Origin: Vibrio sp. PID17_43
GTDB lineage: Bacteria; Pseudomonadota; Gammaproteobacteria; Enterobacterales; Vibrionaceae
Direction: 5' to 3'
DNA: 64,000 bases
NCBI RefSeq assembly: GCF_002608565.1
Contig: NZ_LIXM01000018.1
Span: 1 to 64,000, forward strand
Each line of letters opens with the position of its first letter. Position 1 is the first letter of the stretch. Below are positions 18,637 to 28,127 of this stretch, in pieces. Position numbers and translations under genes: made by a program. The notes under the pieces were generated by a model, which worked only from the letters and a program-made list of their open reading frames with translations, was not told where the DNA came from and did not search any database.

Positions 18637-20088
18637 ATGAACATGGATTTTAAAGCAGTATTCGGCAAGCTCAAGCGCTCATCTGCCGGTGATCGCACGT
18701 GCTTTTTGGTGATCCAGCCAGACGCCGTTTATTTATCATCATCAGCGACTCGCAGTCGGCCATCTAAGATTGACATTACAGAATCAAACTGGGAACGAGC
18801 CTGTGAGCAAGCATTAAGTGTTGCAGCAAGCGCTTATGACTCTCTGACGGTGATACTTTCGCATAACTACTATCAGATGTATCAGATCGACAAGCCCGCA
18901 ATGCCGCGTCAAGAGTGGCCTTCAGCGTTGCCTTTTTTGTTGAAAGAACTGATATCTGAACGTGCAATCGACATTATTTCCGATGCCGTAGAACTGCCGA
19001 ATTCGAATAAAATTCAGGCATATGTGTTGTCTCGGAAAATTGTAGATAAGCTCGTTCTGCTGGCGAGTCGAGTACACCTAACATTAGACGCAATTGTTCC
19101 TGAAGATGATGTTTGGGGTAATACTGCGGGTGAGTTAGGTCACTTCTTGTTATTGCAGTACAGTACCCGTGGGCACTTTCGAATCAGTGCTTTTGTTGAT
19201 CACACCATTGCTTTCCATCGTTCAATTCGCAGCGTGACACCACCATTAACCGGGGTTCCATCTAGCGAACTGCAGATGGACGGTCTTTCGCTAGAGTTAC
19301 AACGTTCGATTGACTACCTCTCTTCACAGCTTCGTCATGTGCAACTGCATCAACTCAAAGTGTGTTGTGATGAGGAAGACGAGAATGAGTTAGTCCAGTC
19401 GCTCAATTACCGCCTCAGCACCAAAGTATCACCACTGCTTCCGGGGGGGCATGAGCTCTCTGGGCATTTATTGGCTGACACGGCAGCAAACGCTGTTACG
19501 CAACGGGTGAATTTATACCCAGACTTTCTAAAGCCGAAAAAGAACCTTCTCACACTGAAAAATGTGGCGATTTCTTGGGGAGTAACGGCTGCGATGATCC
19601 TTCTTTCATACGGCTATGTCACTTGGCAAAGTAATGGCGTTGAAGATGAAATTGCGATTGTGAAGAGCAAAGGCAATATCCTGAACTCTGAGCTTGAGCG
19701 CTATCAAGTTCGCCTTCGTAAGCATCAGCCTGACACAAACAAGTTAGCGGCGAAAGTGCGTCTTGAGCGAGAAGTCAAAGCAAAACGCGATTCAATGAAA
19801 GCAGTAGGTAAATATGATGACTCTCAGCGTACGGGTTACTCTGGGGTGATGCAGTCTTTAGCTAAATTGGGCAGTAATAATATTTCACTGTCAGAAATCG
19901 ATATCGATAATGATACGCTTGACTTGAAAGGGTTAGCCAGATCACCCAGTGCCGTTCCTAATTGGGTTCGCCAATTTAAAAATGAGATCAGTTTAATTGG
20001 TCGAACATTCGATGATGTGACGATTGGACGTAATGATGAAAACGTAGTGACCTTTGAGTTGAAGACGCGCGGAGATAAAGAGCAATGA
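18637..20088 (+). CDS. mshI: MSHA biogenesis protein MshI
   Basis: Inner-membrane alignment protein of the MSHA pilus, uniting a cytoplasmic PilM-like actin fold with a PilN-like membrane segment. The first 300 residues are soluble; a single span lies at about 310-328, followed by a periplasmic coiled coil and a PilN-like C-terminal domain. The identity rests on its place between csrD and mshJ and on this architecture. Two starts are possible, the ATG at 18637 and another six bases later; I keep the first. The gene overlaps mshJ by 4 bp (ATGA), a sign of coupled translation. The PilM and PilN roles are separate genes in classical type IVa systems, so this is a natural fusion. Confidence 0.9.
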   Translation: MNMDFKAVFGKLKRSSAGDRTCFLVIQPDAVYLSSSATRSRPSKIDITESNWERACEQALSVAASAYDSLTVILSHNYYQMYQIDKPAMPRQEWPSALPFLLKELISERAIDIISDAVELPNSNKIQAYVLSRKIVDKLVLLASRVHLTLDAIVPEDDVWGNTAGELGHFLLLQYSTRGHFRISAFVDHTIAFHRSIRSVTPPLTGVPSSELQMDGLSLELQRSIDYLSSQLRHVQLHQLKVCCDEEDENELVQSLNYRLSTKVSPLLPGGHELSGHLLADTAANAVTQRVNLYPDFLKPKKNLLTLKNVAISWGVTAAMILLSYGYVTWQSNGVEDEIAIVKSKGNILNSELERYQVRLRKHQPDTNKLAAKVRLEREVKAKRDSMKAVGKYDDSQRTGYSGVMQSLAKLGSNNISLSEIDIDNDTLDLKGLARSPSAVPNWVRQFKNEISLIGRTFDDVTIGRNDENVVTFELKTRGDKEQ

Positions 20089-20735
20089 AGGAATTTTGGC
20101 TCTCATTGGAAGAACGCTTTGATGAAATGAGCGCACGTGAAAAAGTGCTGGTTGCACTGTGTGGTTTAGTTGCAATCGTGATGCTGCTGTTTACTTTGGT
20201 TTTGGAGCCAAAACTAAAGGAAATTTCCAGTAATGATAAGCGACTAAGCAACTTGAAGTTGACCAATCAAAAAACAGAAATTGATATTTTACGCATTCAA
20301 GCGCAATTGAAGAAAGACCCGAATGCGGAAATTGATCAAGACATTTCTGATCTATTGGCAGAGAGTCAGTACCTTTCTCTGCAATTGTCTGAGATTATTG
20401 AGCATTTAATTACGCCTTCTCAAATGGCAGAACTACTTGAAAGCGTGCTTGAACAACAAAGTGGAATTTATTTGTTGTCGCTAAAGACCTTACCTGCAGA
20501 ACCGATTACTGAAAGCAAAGAAGCGTCGCAATACTCTGGTTATTACGTACATCCTGTGCGTATGGAACTGATGGGGGATTACTTCTCGATACTGAATTAC
20601 CTCTCTAAGTTAGAGCGCTTGCCCACGAGTTACTACTGGCGCAGTTTTAATTACAAGGTAGATGAGTATCCAAAAGCGAAACTGGTGTTAGAAGTGTACA
20701 CGTTAGGTTCTCGAGAGGAGTTTATCGGTGGTTAA
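20085..20735 (+). CDS. mshJ: MSHA biogenesis protein MshJ
   Basis: PilO/GspM-like inner-membrane protein that forms the periplasmic alignment complex with MshI and MshK. The 216 residues contain one N-terminal span at about 21-41, then a coiled coil and a small ferredoxin-like domain ending in LVLEVYTLGSREEFIGG. The ATG overlaps the mshI stop. The assignment comes from operon position plus this architecture, since the sequence itself diverges quickly. Confidence 0.9.
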   Translation: MKEFWLSLEERFDEMSAREKVLVALCGLVAIVMLLFTLVLEPKLKEISSNDKRLSNLKLTNQKTEIDILRIQAQLKKDPNAEIDQDISDLLAESQYLSLQLSEIIEHLITPSQMAELLESVLEQQSGIYLLSLKTLPAEPITESKEASQYSGYYVHPVRMELMGDYFSILNYLSKLERLPTSYYWRSFNYKVDEYPKAKLVLEVYTLGSREEFIGG

Positions 20736-21060
20736 AAAACGCATTATTTCAGCGATGCTGATAGTTGCTTCAGGTGGGGGGTGGGCGAATCAAGACCCAA
20801 CGGCACCATTAGGCTGGAAGAAGCCTGTGGCTGAATCGAAAGCAAAGTCAAGAGTGAAGCAATATCGCTTGCCAACACTCAACAGCATTGTGTGCCAATC
20901 TAGCACAGAATGTATTGCTACTTTAAATAACCGAATTGTTGAACAGGGAGCACTGTTCAATGGCTATCGTGTTGTAAGAATTAACAGTGAATTTGTAACG
21001 TTAAAGCGTGGTGACCGCCAGTGGAAGCTCGCGCTTTTTGGTTTGAACGTAAAAAAATAA
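20728..21060 (+). CDS. mshK: MSHA biogenesis protein MshK
   Basis: Small periplasmic PilP-like protein expected to link the inner-membrane MshI/J complex to the secretin MshL. A signal sequence covers about residues 1-20 (ending GGGWANQDPTAPLGW), and the 110-residue protein ends in a compact beta domain (RLPTLNSIVC...WKLALFGL). A Cys pair at about 51 and 58 may form a disulphide. The GTG start overlaps the end of mshJ by 8 bp. PilP is usually a lipoprotein; no lipobox is seen here. Confidence 0.87.
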   Translation: MVKKRIISAMLIVASGGGWANQDPTAPLGWKKPVAESKAKSRVKQYRLPTLNSIVCQSSTECIATLNNRIVEQGALFNGYRVVRINSEFVTLKRGDRQWKLALFGLNVKK

Positions 21061-21080
21061 TAACCAGAGCCTGATCAGAT

Positions 21081-22712
21081 ATGCGCAAATTAGTGGTAGG
21101 AATAACAATTGCTTCCTTAATGGGATGTTCAATGGGACACCGCGACCCAGTTGAAGTGAAGCAAGCTCTCAACGAATCTATTAATCAAGCAAACAGTCGC
21201 GCGCTTGAAGAGCTCCCATCTTCAGTAGAAGCCGATTTAATGCCTAATCTAGAGAGCAATGTGGCATCAGGGCAAGGCATGTTGAAGCGTTTTATTATTC
21301 AAGCGAATGCGGTCGAAGCGCGCAGTTTCTTTACTTCATTGGTCAAAGGTACTGAGTACAGCGTCGCTATTCACCCTGCTGTACAAGGTAACGTCACCGT
21401 CAACCTTTCTGATGTGACATTGGATGAAGTACTGCGCGTCGTGCAAGATATGTATGGTTACGACGTGGTGAAGTCAGGCAAAGTGATTCAAGTATATCCA
21501 GCAGGTATGCGCACGGTAACCATTCCGGTTGATTACCTGCAGTTTAAGCGCTCGGGTCGCTCGTTGACGAGCATCGTTACTGGCTCTGTCACCTCTGCCG
21601 GAACATCGAGTTCTGGTGGTAGCTCAAATGATTCAGATTCATCCAACTCCAACTCGAGTGATAGTTCAACCACATCGACGGGTGGCACGCGGATTGAAAC
21701 CATTACCGAAAGTGATTTTTGGCCAATGTTGCAACAAGCGGTCGCAAACCTGATAGGGTCCGGAAAGGGACAAAGTGTGGTGGTGACGCCGCAAGCCAGT
21801 GTGATTGTGGTTCGTGCTTTTCCTGATGAAATCCGTGAAGTGCGTGAGTTCTTAGGTGTCTCTCAAGAGCGTATGCAGCGTCAGGTGATCCTTGAAGCGA
21901 AGATTTTAGAAGTGACTTTGAGCGACGGTTATCAGCAAGGAATCAACTGGTCTGATATGACAGCATCGATTGGCAATTCAGGCAGTATAGTGGTGGAGAG
22001 AGCGGCATCAGCATTACCGCCATTGGATTCGATTGGCTCACTATTGGGCGGTCAAACCAATGTGACAATTTCGGATGGCAATTTTGAAACCGTACTGAGT
22101 TTCATGTCGACTCAAGGTGACTTGAATGTGCTTTCTAGCCCGCGTATTACCGCCGCGAATAACCAGAAATCGGTTATCAAAGTGGGTACCGATGAGTATT
22201 TTGTTACTGAGCTTTCAAGTAACGTTGGTAACGGTGAATACTCTAATGCTGTACCTGAAGTAGAATTGACCCCGTTCTTCTCGGGGATTTCTCTCGATGT
22301 TACACCTCAAATTGATGACCAAGGTAATGTATTTCTGCATGTCCACCCGGCAGTTATCGAAGTGGAAGAAGAGGTGAAGCGGCTCAATTTAGGTGGCGAT
22401 TTCCAGAATATCCAACTGCCTTTGGCAAAAAGCTCGATTCGAGAGTCAGATTCCGTGATTCGTGCGAAAGATGGCGATGTGGTTGTGATTGGCGGCTTGA
22501 TGAAACAGCAAAATCGTGAGCTTGTTTCAAAGGTTCCATTCCTAGGAGACGTACCAGCATTAGGTCATTTATTCCGTAACGTGAATAACGTAACAGAGAA
22601 AACCGAACTGGTGATTTTGCTTAAACCTACCGTGGTTGGGGTAAATACGTGGCAAAAAGAGTTAGAACGCTCGCGTGATTTACTACAAGAGTGGTTCCCT
22701 GACGCTCAATAA
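21081..22712 (+). CDS. mshL: MSHA outer-membrane secretin MshL
   Basis: Forms the outer-membrane channel through which the MSHA pilus emerges. A lipoprotein signal with lipobox SLMG-Cys16 starts the 543-aa protein. An STN/N0-type domain lies at about 80-150, a low-complexity Ser/Gly/Asn/Asp linker at about 172-205, and the secretin core from about 210, with the family motif VVIGGLMKQQNRELVSKVP followed by FLGDVPALGHLFR. The serine-rich linker is unusual in composition for the operon and is the part most likely to vary between strains. The gene follows mshK by 20 bp. Confidence 0.96.
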   Translation: MRKLVVGITIASLMGCSMGHRDPVEVKQALNESINQANSRALEELPSSVEADLMPNLESNVASGQGMLKRFIIQANAVEARSFFTSLVKGTEYSVAIHPAVQGNVTVNLSDVTLDEVLRVVQDMYGYDVVKSGKVIQVYPAGMRTVTIPVDYLQFKRSGRSLTSIVTGSVTSAGTSSSGGSSNDSDSSNSNSSDSSTTSTGGTRIETITESDFWPMLQQAVANLIGSGKGQSVVVTPQASVIVVRAFPDEIREVREFLGVSQERMQRQVILEAKILEVTLSDGYQQGINWSDMTASIGNSGSIVVERAASALPPLDSIGSLLGGQTNVTISDGNFETVLSFMSTQGDLNVLSSPRITAANNQKSVIKVGTDEYFVTELSSNVGNGEYSNAVPEVELTPFFSGISLDVTPQIDDQGNVFLHVHPAVIEVEEEVKRLNLGGDFQNIQLPLAKSSIRESDSVIRAKDGDVVVIGGLMKQQNRELVSKVPFLGDVPALGHLFRNVNNVTEKTELVILLKPTVVGVNTWQKELERSRDLLQEWFPDAQ

Positions 22713-22757
22713 AGGGCGTGGGGAATCGTATCGTTGTCATGGTGTTGTGATTAGCCT

Positions 22758-23603
22758 ATGTACTTGTCGCATTTCGGATTCCGATCTCAACCTTTTTCTT
22801 TGACTCCAAATACAGAAATGTTTTTAGGGTTGATGCCGCATTATGACGCCATTCAAACCATCTTGGCTGCGGTGAAAATGGGGGAGGGAGTGATCAAGGT
22901 CACCGGTGAAGTTGGTACCGGCAAAACCATGGTGTGCCGTAAGCTGATTGAACAAATCGAATCGCAAGTTGAACTCGTTTATTTGCCTAATCCGGCACTG
23001 AGTGGCGAGCAACTTCAGTTTGCTGTTGCGAGAGAGTTGGGAATTGAAGAGTGTAATCCGCTGTGTATTGTTTCTCTTATTCAAGAGCATTTAATTCAGG
23101 TTCACTCAAGCGGTAAGAGAACGGTATTGATTGTCGATGAGGCGCAGGTGCTGTCTGCTGAGGCGCTAGAAACATTGAGGCTATTTGGTAACTTAGAAAC
23201 GGAGCAACACAAGTTGATTCAACTGGTGTTGTTCGGTCAGCCAGAACTCGATGAGCGATTAGGAACCCATGAGTTAAGGCAGTTTCGTCAGCGGATAACC
23301 TTCAGTTGTCAACTTCGTCCTCTTTCGATTGATGAAGGGGTCGCTTATATCAACAATCGCTTAGATAAAGCCGGAAATGGTGCCCATATTTTCTCAATCG
23401 AGCAGAAAAAGGCAATTTGGCGCTCTGCAATGGGGATCCCACGCCTGATAAATCAGATCAGTCATAAAGCTCTACTTTCCGCGTTTAATGATCGTTGCAG
23501 CTTTTTGAAAAATCATCACGTTTATGTGGCGATTCACGATACGTTTGACGCCCGAAAACCTAAGTTTAAAACCCCCGTATTTTGGGGATGGAGTCAGCCT
23601 TGA
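22758..23603 (+). CDS. mshM: MSHA AAA ATPase MshM (ExeA-like)
   Basis: AAA+ ATPase of the ExeA/GspA type, which in type II secretion helps insert the secretin through peptidoglycan. The 281-aa protein has Walker A GEVGTGKT at 50-57 and Walker B VLIVDEAQ at about 123-130. It lacks the peptidoglycan-binding C-terminal part of long ExeA proteins. It follows mshL and its stop codon overlaps the mshN start region, so translation is probably coupled. Confidence 0.94.
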   Translation: MYLSHFGFRSQPFSLTPNTEMFLGLMPHYDAIQTILAAVKMGEGVIKVTGEVGTGKTMVCRKLIEQIESQVELVYLPNPALSGEQLQFAVARELGIEECNPLCIVSLIQEHLIQVHSSGKRTVLIVDEAQVLSAEALETLRLFGNLETEQHKLIQLVLFGQPELDERLGTHELRQFRQRITFSCQLRPLSIDEGVAYINNRLDKAGNGAHIFSIEQKKAIWRSAMGIPRLINQISHKALLSAFNDRCSFLKNHHVYVAIHDTFDARKPKFKTPVFWGWSQP

Positions 23604-24709
23604 GTGCTATCAATAAAGCATTATCAGAACTTGCTGAAAAAGAATCGCCTTCTGCGCTAATTAAAGCAGAAGTCCCGTGTGTATCGAAGAATAAGCCGTG
23701 GCTTTGGCTGGTAGGGGGCTTTTCATTAAGCCTCGCGGTTGGTGGGTGGGCAGTGTCTCAAGAACCAACTTTCGCAGAGCAAGACAGGGTTTCCGTTCCT
23801 ACCTTGGCAGTAAGAGCTCCGGAATCTGTCAACGTGCCTGTCACCACCTTGACCAAGGTGAGTGAGTCACCAACTAGCAAAGCGACGCCTAAACTGGATA
23901 ACGTCATTTATACCAAGCGAGTGGAATCTCCACAGCCTGAGGTGAAGGTTGAAGATGTTCATCAGAAACTGCTGGCGGATAAAGCGTTGCATGATACCGA
24001 ACCACGCCAAGTGCCCCCCCCTGTACTGCTAGCCAAGGTTATCCCGGTGCCGAGTGCTCCATCGGCCTCAACGCCGTCGAGTTCTGTACCGGCGAGTTCA
24101 ATGCGTATTGAGCAGGTAGAATTGACACCTCAACAGTTGGCTGAAAAAGCGTTGGTTCGTGCTGATAAGGCAATGGATGCCAATGACATGAAGAGTGCAT
24201 TGGCGGCATTTAATGAGGCATTACGTTATCAACCGACCAACGTTGAAGCGCGTCAGAAATTGGCGGCGCTCTATTTTGGCAAAGGCGATACACGCGAAGC
24301 GTACGATATCCTTCAAGCGGGGATCAACTTAGATAGGAATAACCAGGTTTTGCGCTTGGCGTTATCTAAATTATTGGTTAAAGCGGAACAACTTGAAGCG
24401 GCACTGAGCCCTCTCGTTCATATGCCGCTTGCGCCAAGTCGTGACTATTTAGCCATGCGAGCAGCATTAGCACAAAAGCAAAAACAGAATGAGATTGCAT
24501 TGGAAAGCTATCAGCTGCTTACCTCGCGAGAACCTGAAAACGCTCGCTGGTGGTTGGGGCTTGCGATTCAGCAAGAGCGAGCATTGGCGTTTCAATCCGC
24601 AATTGACTCATACCAACAAGCGCTTGGAAAAGTCGGCATCTCAAATCAATCACAAGCTTTCATTCGTGATCGCTTGAATCTTTTAAAGCAACTGGAGAGT
24701 GCACAATGA
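23588..24709 (+). CDS. mshN: MSHA TPR protein MshN
   Basis: Bitopic inner-membrane protein with a short cytoplasmic N-terminus, one span at about 29-48, a Pro/Val-rich periplasmic linker and tetratricopeptide repeats from about 190 to the end. The start is ambiguous: the ATG at 23588 has no well-placed ribosome site, while a TTG at 23600, lying in TTGA across the mshM stop, has GGAG six bases upstream and would give MSAINKAL. I list the ATG. The gene's last 4 bp overlap the mshE start. The likely role is scaffolding between inner membrane and secretin, by analogy with PilF/PilW-like TPR proteins; that is inference. Confidence 0.9.
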   Translation: MESALSAINKALSELAEKESPSALIKAEVPCVSKNKPWLWLVGGFSLSLAVGGWAVSQEPTFAEQDRVSVPTLAVRAPESVNVPVTTLTKVSESPTSKATPKLDNVIYTKRVESPQPEVKVEDVHQKLLADKALHDTEPRQVPPPVLLAKVIPVPSAPSASTPSSSVPASSMRIEQVELTPQQLAEKALVRADKAMDANDMKSALAAFNEALRYQPTNVEARQKLAALYFGKGDTREAYDILQAGINLDRNNQVLRLALSKLLVKAEQLEAALSPLVHMPLAPSRDYLAMRAALAQKQKQNEIALESYQLLTSREPENARWWLGLAIQQERALAFQSAIDSYQQALGKVGISNQSQAFIRDRLNLLKQLESAQ

Positions 24710-26430
24710 AAATTCAGTTGAGAAAACGCTTAGGCGATCTGTTAGTAGAAGAAGGCATTGTCTCAGAAGAGCAAATTCAGCAGGCATTATCGGCACAGCG
24801 AAGTACCGGGCAGAAGCTTGGCGATGCCTTGATTGACCTCGGCTTTATTACAGAAAAGCAGATGTTGGAATTTTTGTCTCAGCAATTGGCCTTGCCTTTG
24901 ATTGATCTAAGCCGCGCTCCTGTTGATGCGGATGTTGTGCCGATCCTTCCTGAAGTGCATGCCCGCCGTTTGCGCGCGTTGGTGGTGGCAAAAAATGACG
25001 ACACGTTGCGTGTTGCCATGAGTGATCCTGCCGACCTATTTATCCAAGAATCGTTGATGAACTTACTTGGTCAATACAACCTAGAGTTTATCATCGCACC
25101 AGAACGTCAGTTGATTGAAAGCTTTGACCGTTACTATCGCCGAACCCAAGAAATCGCCTCTTTTGCAGAGCAGTTGCAAGCGGAGCACCAAGACGTTGAG
25201 GGATTTAACTACGGTATTGATGAAAGCGACAGTGAAGACGTCACGGTAGTGAAACTGGTTAACTCGATGTTTGAAGATGCGGTGCAAGTTGGCGCGTCAG
25301 ACATTCATATCGAGCCAGATGACAAGGTGTTGCGTTTGCGTCAGCGTGTTGATGGGATATTGCATGAGACGATCCTCAATGAAGTTAAAGTAGCCCCTGC
25401 TTTAGTGTTGCGTTTAAAGCTGATGGCGCACTTAGATATTTCTGAAAAGCGTTTACCACAAGATGGTCGATTCAATATCAAAGTGCGTGGCCAATCGGTC
25501 GATATTCGTATGTCGACACTACCAACCCAATACGGTGAGTCAGTGGTGATGCGCTTGCTTAACCAATCTTCCGGTTTACGCAAACTGGAAGACTCTGGTT
25601 TACCACCTGATTTACTGGCGCGCTTACGTCGCCAGCTCTCGCGTCCGCACGGCATGATCTTGGTGACCGGACCTACGGGCTCGGGTAAAACCACGACGCT
25701 TTACGGCGCATTGAGTGAGCTCAATGATCCGGGCAAAAAGATCATTACTGCAGAAGACCCTGTAGAGTATCGTTTACCGCGTATTACTCAGGTTCAAATA
25801 AACAGTAAGATCGAGCTGACTTTTTCTCGTGTGCTGCGCACCTTTCTACGCCAAGACCCGGACATTATTCTTATCGGTGAGATGCGCGACCAAGAAACGG
25901 TTGAAATCGGCTTGCGAGCAGCCCTGACAGGGCATTTGGTTCTGAGTACCTTACATACCAATGATGCGATCGAAAGTGCATTACGTATGATTGACATGGG
26001 CGCGCCTGGTTACTTGGTGGCAAGTGCGGTTCGCGCCGTGGTGGCTCAGCGACTTGTGCGCCGAATTTGTACTGATTGCAAAACGACGGATGTGTTAGAT
26101 GGCGCTCGTCAGCAATGGCTAGCTGAACGGTTCCCGAATCAAGTTGGAACTGTATTCCATCGAGGTAATGGTTGCCAAAACTGCAACATGACGGGTTATC
26201 GCGGCCGAGTTGGTGTTTTTGAAATACTCGAACTTGAACAAGACATGATGGATAAGCTGCGTGCTAATGATGCGGTCGGGTTTGCACAAGTGGCGCGTCG
26301 TTCTCCAAATTACAAGCCGCTTTTGGCATCGGCGATGGAGTTGGCGTTGCAGGGAATCGTGAGTTTGGATGAAGTGATGGCGCTTGGTGAGGGTGATGCT
26401 TCTGGTCAATTAGCCCCGATTTTGATGTAG
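24706..26430 (+). CDS. mshE: MSHA pilus extension ATPase MshE, c-di-GMP-binding
   Basis: PilB/GspE-type hexameric ATPase that drives polymerisation of the MSHA pilus. The N-terminal MshEN domain has two tandem copies of the c-di-GMP-binding motif, RLGDLLVEEG at 8-17 and KLGDALIDLG at 37-46; V. cholerae MshE is the founding example of this binding mode. The motor shows Walker A GPTGSGKTT at about 322-330, the Asp box, Walker B DIILIGEMRD near 387, and a four-cysteine zinc site at 455, 458, 490 and 493. The 574-residue length is normal. Neither mshE's neighbours nor the rest of the window contain a retraction ATPase of the PilT type. Confidence 0.97.
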   Translation: MKIQLRKRLGDLLVEEGIVSEEQIQQALSAQRSTGQKLGDALIDLGFITEKQMLEFLSQQLALPLIDLSRAPVDADVVPILPEVHARRLRALVVAKNDDTLRVAMSDPADLFIQESLMNLLGQYNLEFIIAPERQLIESFDRYYRRTQEIASFAEQLQAEHQDVEGFNYGIDESDSEDVTVVKLVNSMFEDAVQVGASDIHIEPDDKVLRLRQRVDGILHETILNEVKVAPALVLRLKLMAHLDISEKRLPQDGRFNIKVRGQSVDIRMSTLPTQYGESVVMRLLNQSSGLRKLEDSGLPPDLLARLRRQLSRPHGMILVTGPTGSGKTTTLYGALSELNDPGKKIITAEDPVEYRLPRITQVQINSKIELTFSRVLRTFLRQDPDIILIGEMRDQETVEIGLRAALTGHLVLSTLHTNDAIESALRMIDMGAPGYLVASAVRAVVAQRLVRRICTDCKTTDVLDGARQQWLAERFPNQVGTVFHRGNGCQNCNMTGYRGRVGVFEILELEQDMMDKLRANDAVGFAQVARRSPNYKPLLASAMELALQGIVSLDEVMALGEGDASGQLAPILM

Positions 26431-26438
26431 GTAAGTGA

Positions 26439-27662
26439 ATGCCAACTTTTCGTTATCAAGGCCGTTCTTTGGACGGCAAGCCAACCAGTGGCAAAGTGGA
26501 TGCGGTCAACTCAGAGGCGGCGGCTGAGGCGTTGATGAATAAAGGGATCATCCCGCTAAACCTGCGTTTAGAAAAAGAAGCGATTAAGAACAAGGTGAGC
26601 TTGTCAAAGCTGCTCGTACCGGCCATTCCGCTGGAAGTGATTATTCTGTTTTCTCGTCAACTGTTCAGTCTAACTAAAGCGGGGGTGCCGCTGCTGCGCT
26701 CAATGCGAGGTTTACTGCAAAACAGTGAAAACAAACAGCTTAAAGATGCGCTTGAAGATGTCGTATCCGAGCTCAGTAACGGCCGTGGTTTGTCGGCATC
26801 CATGCAGCCACACACTAAAGTCTTTAGCCCGCTGTTTGTCTCGATGATCAATGTGGGTGAGAACACCGGTCGTCTCGATCAAGCATTACTGCAATTGGCC
26901 AACTATTACGAGCAGGAACTCGAAACGCGAAAACGGATCAAAGCGGCAATGCGTTATCCGACCTTTGTGATCGTGTTTATTACCATTGCGATGTTTATCC
27001 TCAACATTTTGGTGATTCCTGAATTCGCTTCTATGTTTACCCGCTTTGGGGTGGAACTACCGTTGCCAACTCGGGTTTTGATCGCCACATCGAACTTCTT
27101 TGTCAACTATTGGGGACTACTGATCGCTGCCATGGTTGGTGCTTTTTTTGCGTTTCAAGCGTGGGTTGCAACTGCGGATGGGCTGGAGCGGTTCGATAAG
27201 TTTCGTCTGCATTTACCGATAGTCGGCGGCATCGTCAACCGAGCACAATTGTCACGGTTTGCCCGCACTTTCGCTTTGATGCTTAAATCGGGTGTGCCAT
27301 TGAATCAGTGTCTGGCATTGGCAGGTGAAGCGTTAGGTAACAAGTTTTTGGAAAATCGCATTTTAGAAATGAAAGCCTCGATTGAGGCGGGCAGCACTAT
27401 TTCGGTTACCGCTATCAACAGCAAAATATTTACCCCGTTAGTGATACAGATGATCGCGGTTGGTGAAGAGACGGGTCGAATTGATGAATTGTTGCTGGAA
27501 GTCTCAGATTTTTATGATCGAGAGGTAGATTATGACCTCAAAACACTCACGGCCAGAATTGAACCGTTACTTTTGGTGATCGTCGCAGGCATGGTGATGG
27601 TGTTGGCTCTGGGCATTTTCTTGCCTATGTGGGGAATGTTAGACATTATCAAAGGCGGCTAA
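26439..27662 (+). CDS. mshG: MSHA inner-membrane platform protein MshG
   Basis: PilC/GspF-family polytopic protein that anchors the extension ATPase and transmits its motion to pilins. The 407 residues contain two T2SSF repeats, each with FSRQL/FARTFALMLKSGVPL-type motifs, and three membrane spans at about 168-190, 218-240 and 376-398. It starts 8 bp after mshE and is followed by mshF after 3 bp. Confidence 0.96.
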   Translation: MPTFRYQGRSLDGKPTSGKVDAVNSEAAAEALMNKGIIPLNLRLEKEAIKNKVSLSKLLVPAIPLEVIILFSRQLFSLTKAGVPLLRSMRGLLQNSENKQLKDALEDVVSELSNGRGLSASMQPHTKVFSPLFVSMINVGENTGRLDQALLQLANYYEQELETRKRIKAAMRYPTFVIVFITIAMFILNILVIPEFASMFTRFGVELPLPTRVLIATSNFFVNYWGLLIAAMVGAFFAFQAWVATADGLERFDKFRLHLPIVGGIVNRAQLSRFARTFALMLKSGVPLNQCLALAGEALGNKFLENRILEMKASIEAGSTISVTAINSKIFTPLVIQMIAVGEETGRIDELLLEVSDFYDREVDYDLKTLTARIEPLLLVIVAGMVMVLALGIFLPMWGMLDIIKGG

Positions 27663-27665
27663 TGC

Positions 27666-28127
27666 GTGGTTGAAAACCAAACAAGGGCGTCGGCCATTCT
27701 TGGTGGATTCGTGGTGGTCATTCTGCTTGTTGCTTTGATTTATAACCTCAAACCAATTGAGCAGCAAGGCCAAGCGACCGGTGTCAATATGGCTAAGGCT
27801 TGGATGCAAGATAGCGTCCTGCGTTATCGCCACGCATGGTTACTCAATGGTGAGCCCAAAACGCTGTCGATGGATGGTTTTGATCTGCTGATGACGGACG
27901 AAGGGTTAGTCTCACCTTTTGTCGCTGGCGGAGCGCTCGATTGTGACTATTGGCTGACGGTGCACTATCCACAACGTAGCATTATGTCGAGTGAGTTGTT
28001 GGAAATTCGTGGTGTGGTTAAAAGTAATCATTTTCTGTGTGACTATGCTTACGAAAATGGTTATAAAATTGTAGTTAATTCGAGTAATAACTACTTGAAA
28101 TTGAGCGTCAAAAGGCTGGCGGAGTGA
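27666..28127 (+). CDS. mshF: MSHA biogenesis protein MshF
   Basis: Small protein with a single N-terminal membrane segment at about 9-28 and a soluble domain containing two cysteines at about 96 and 122. No enzymatic motif is seen and the function is unknown. It is identified by its place between mshG and the pilin genes. The start is a GTG at 27666; an ATG three bases earlier reads into a stop after three codons. It is the last gene of the assembly operon, before a 292-bp intergenic region. Confidence 0.85.
   Translation: MVENQTRASAILGGFVVVILLVALIYNLKPIEQQGQATGVNMAKAWMQDSVLRYRHAWLLNGEPKTLSMDGFDLLMTDEGLVSPFVAGGALDCDYWLTVHYPQRSIMSSELLEIRGVVKSNHFLCDYAYENGYKIVVNSSNNYLKLSVKRLAE

Noticed and set aside
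21590..21700. The serine-rich stretch of mshL as a repeat array or insertion
   Set aside because: It is an in-frame low-complexity linker between the N-terminal and secretin domains, with no exact DNA repeat unit.
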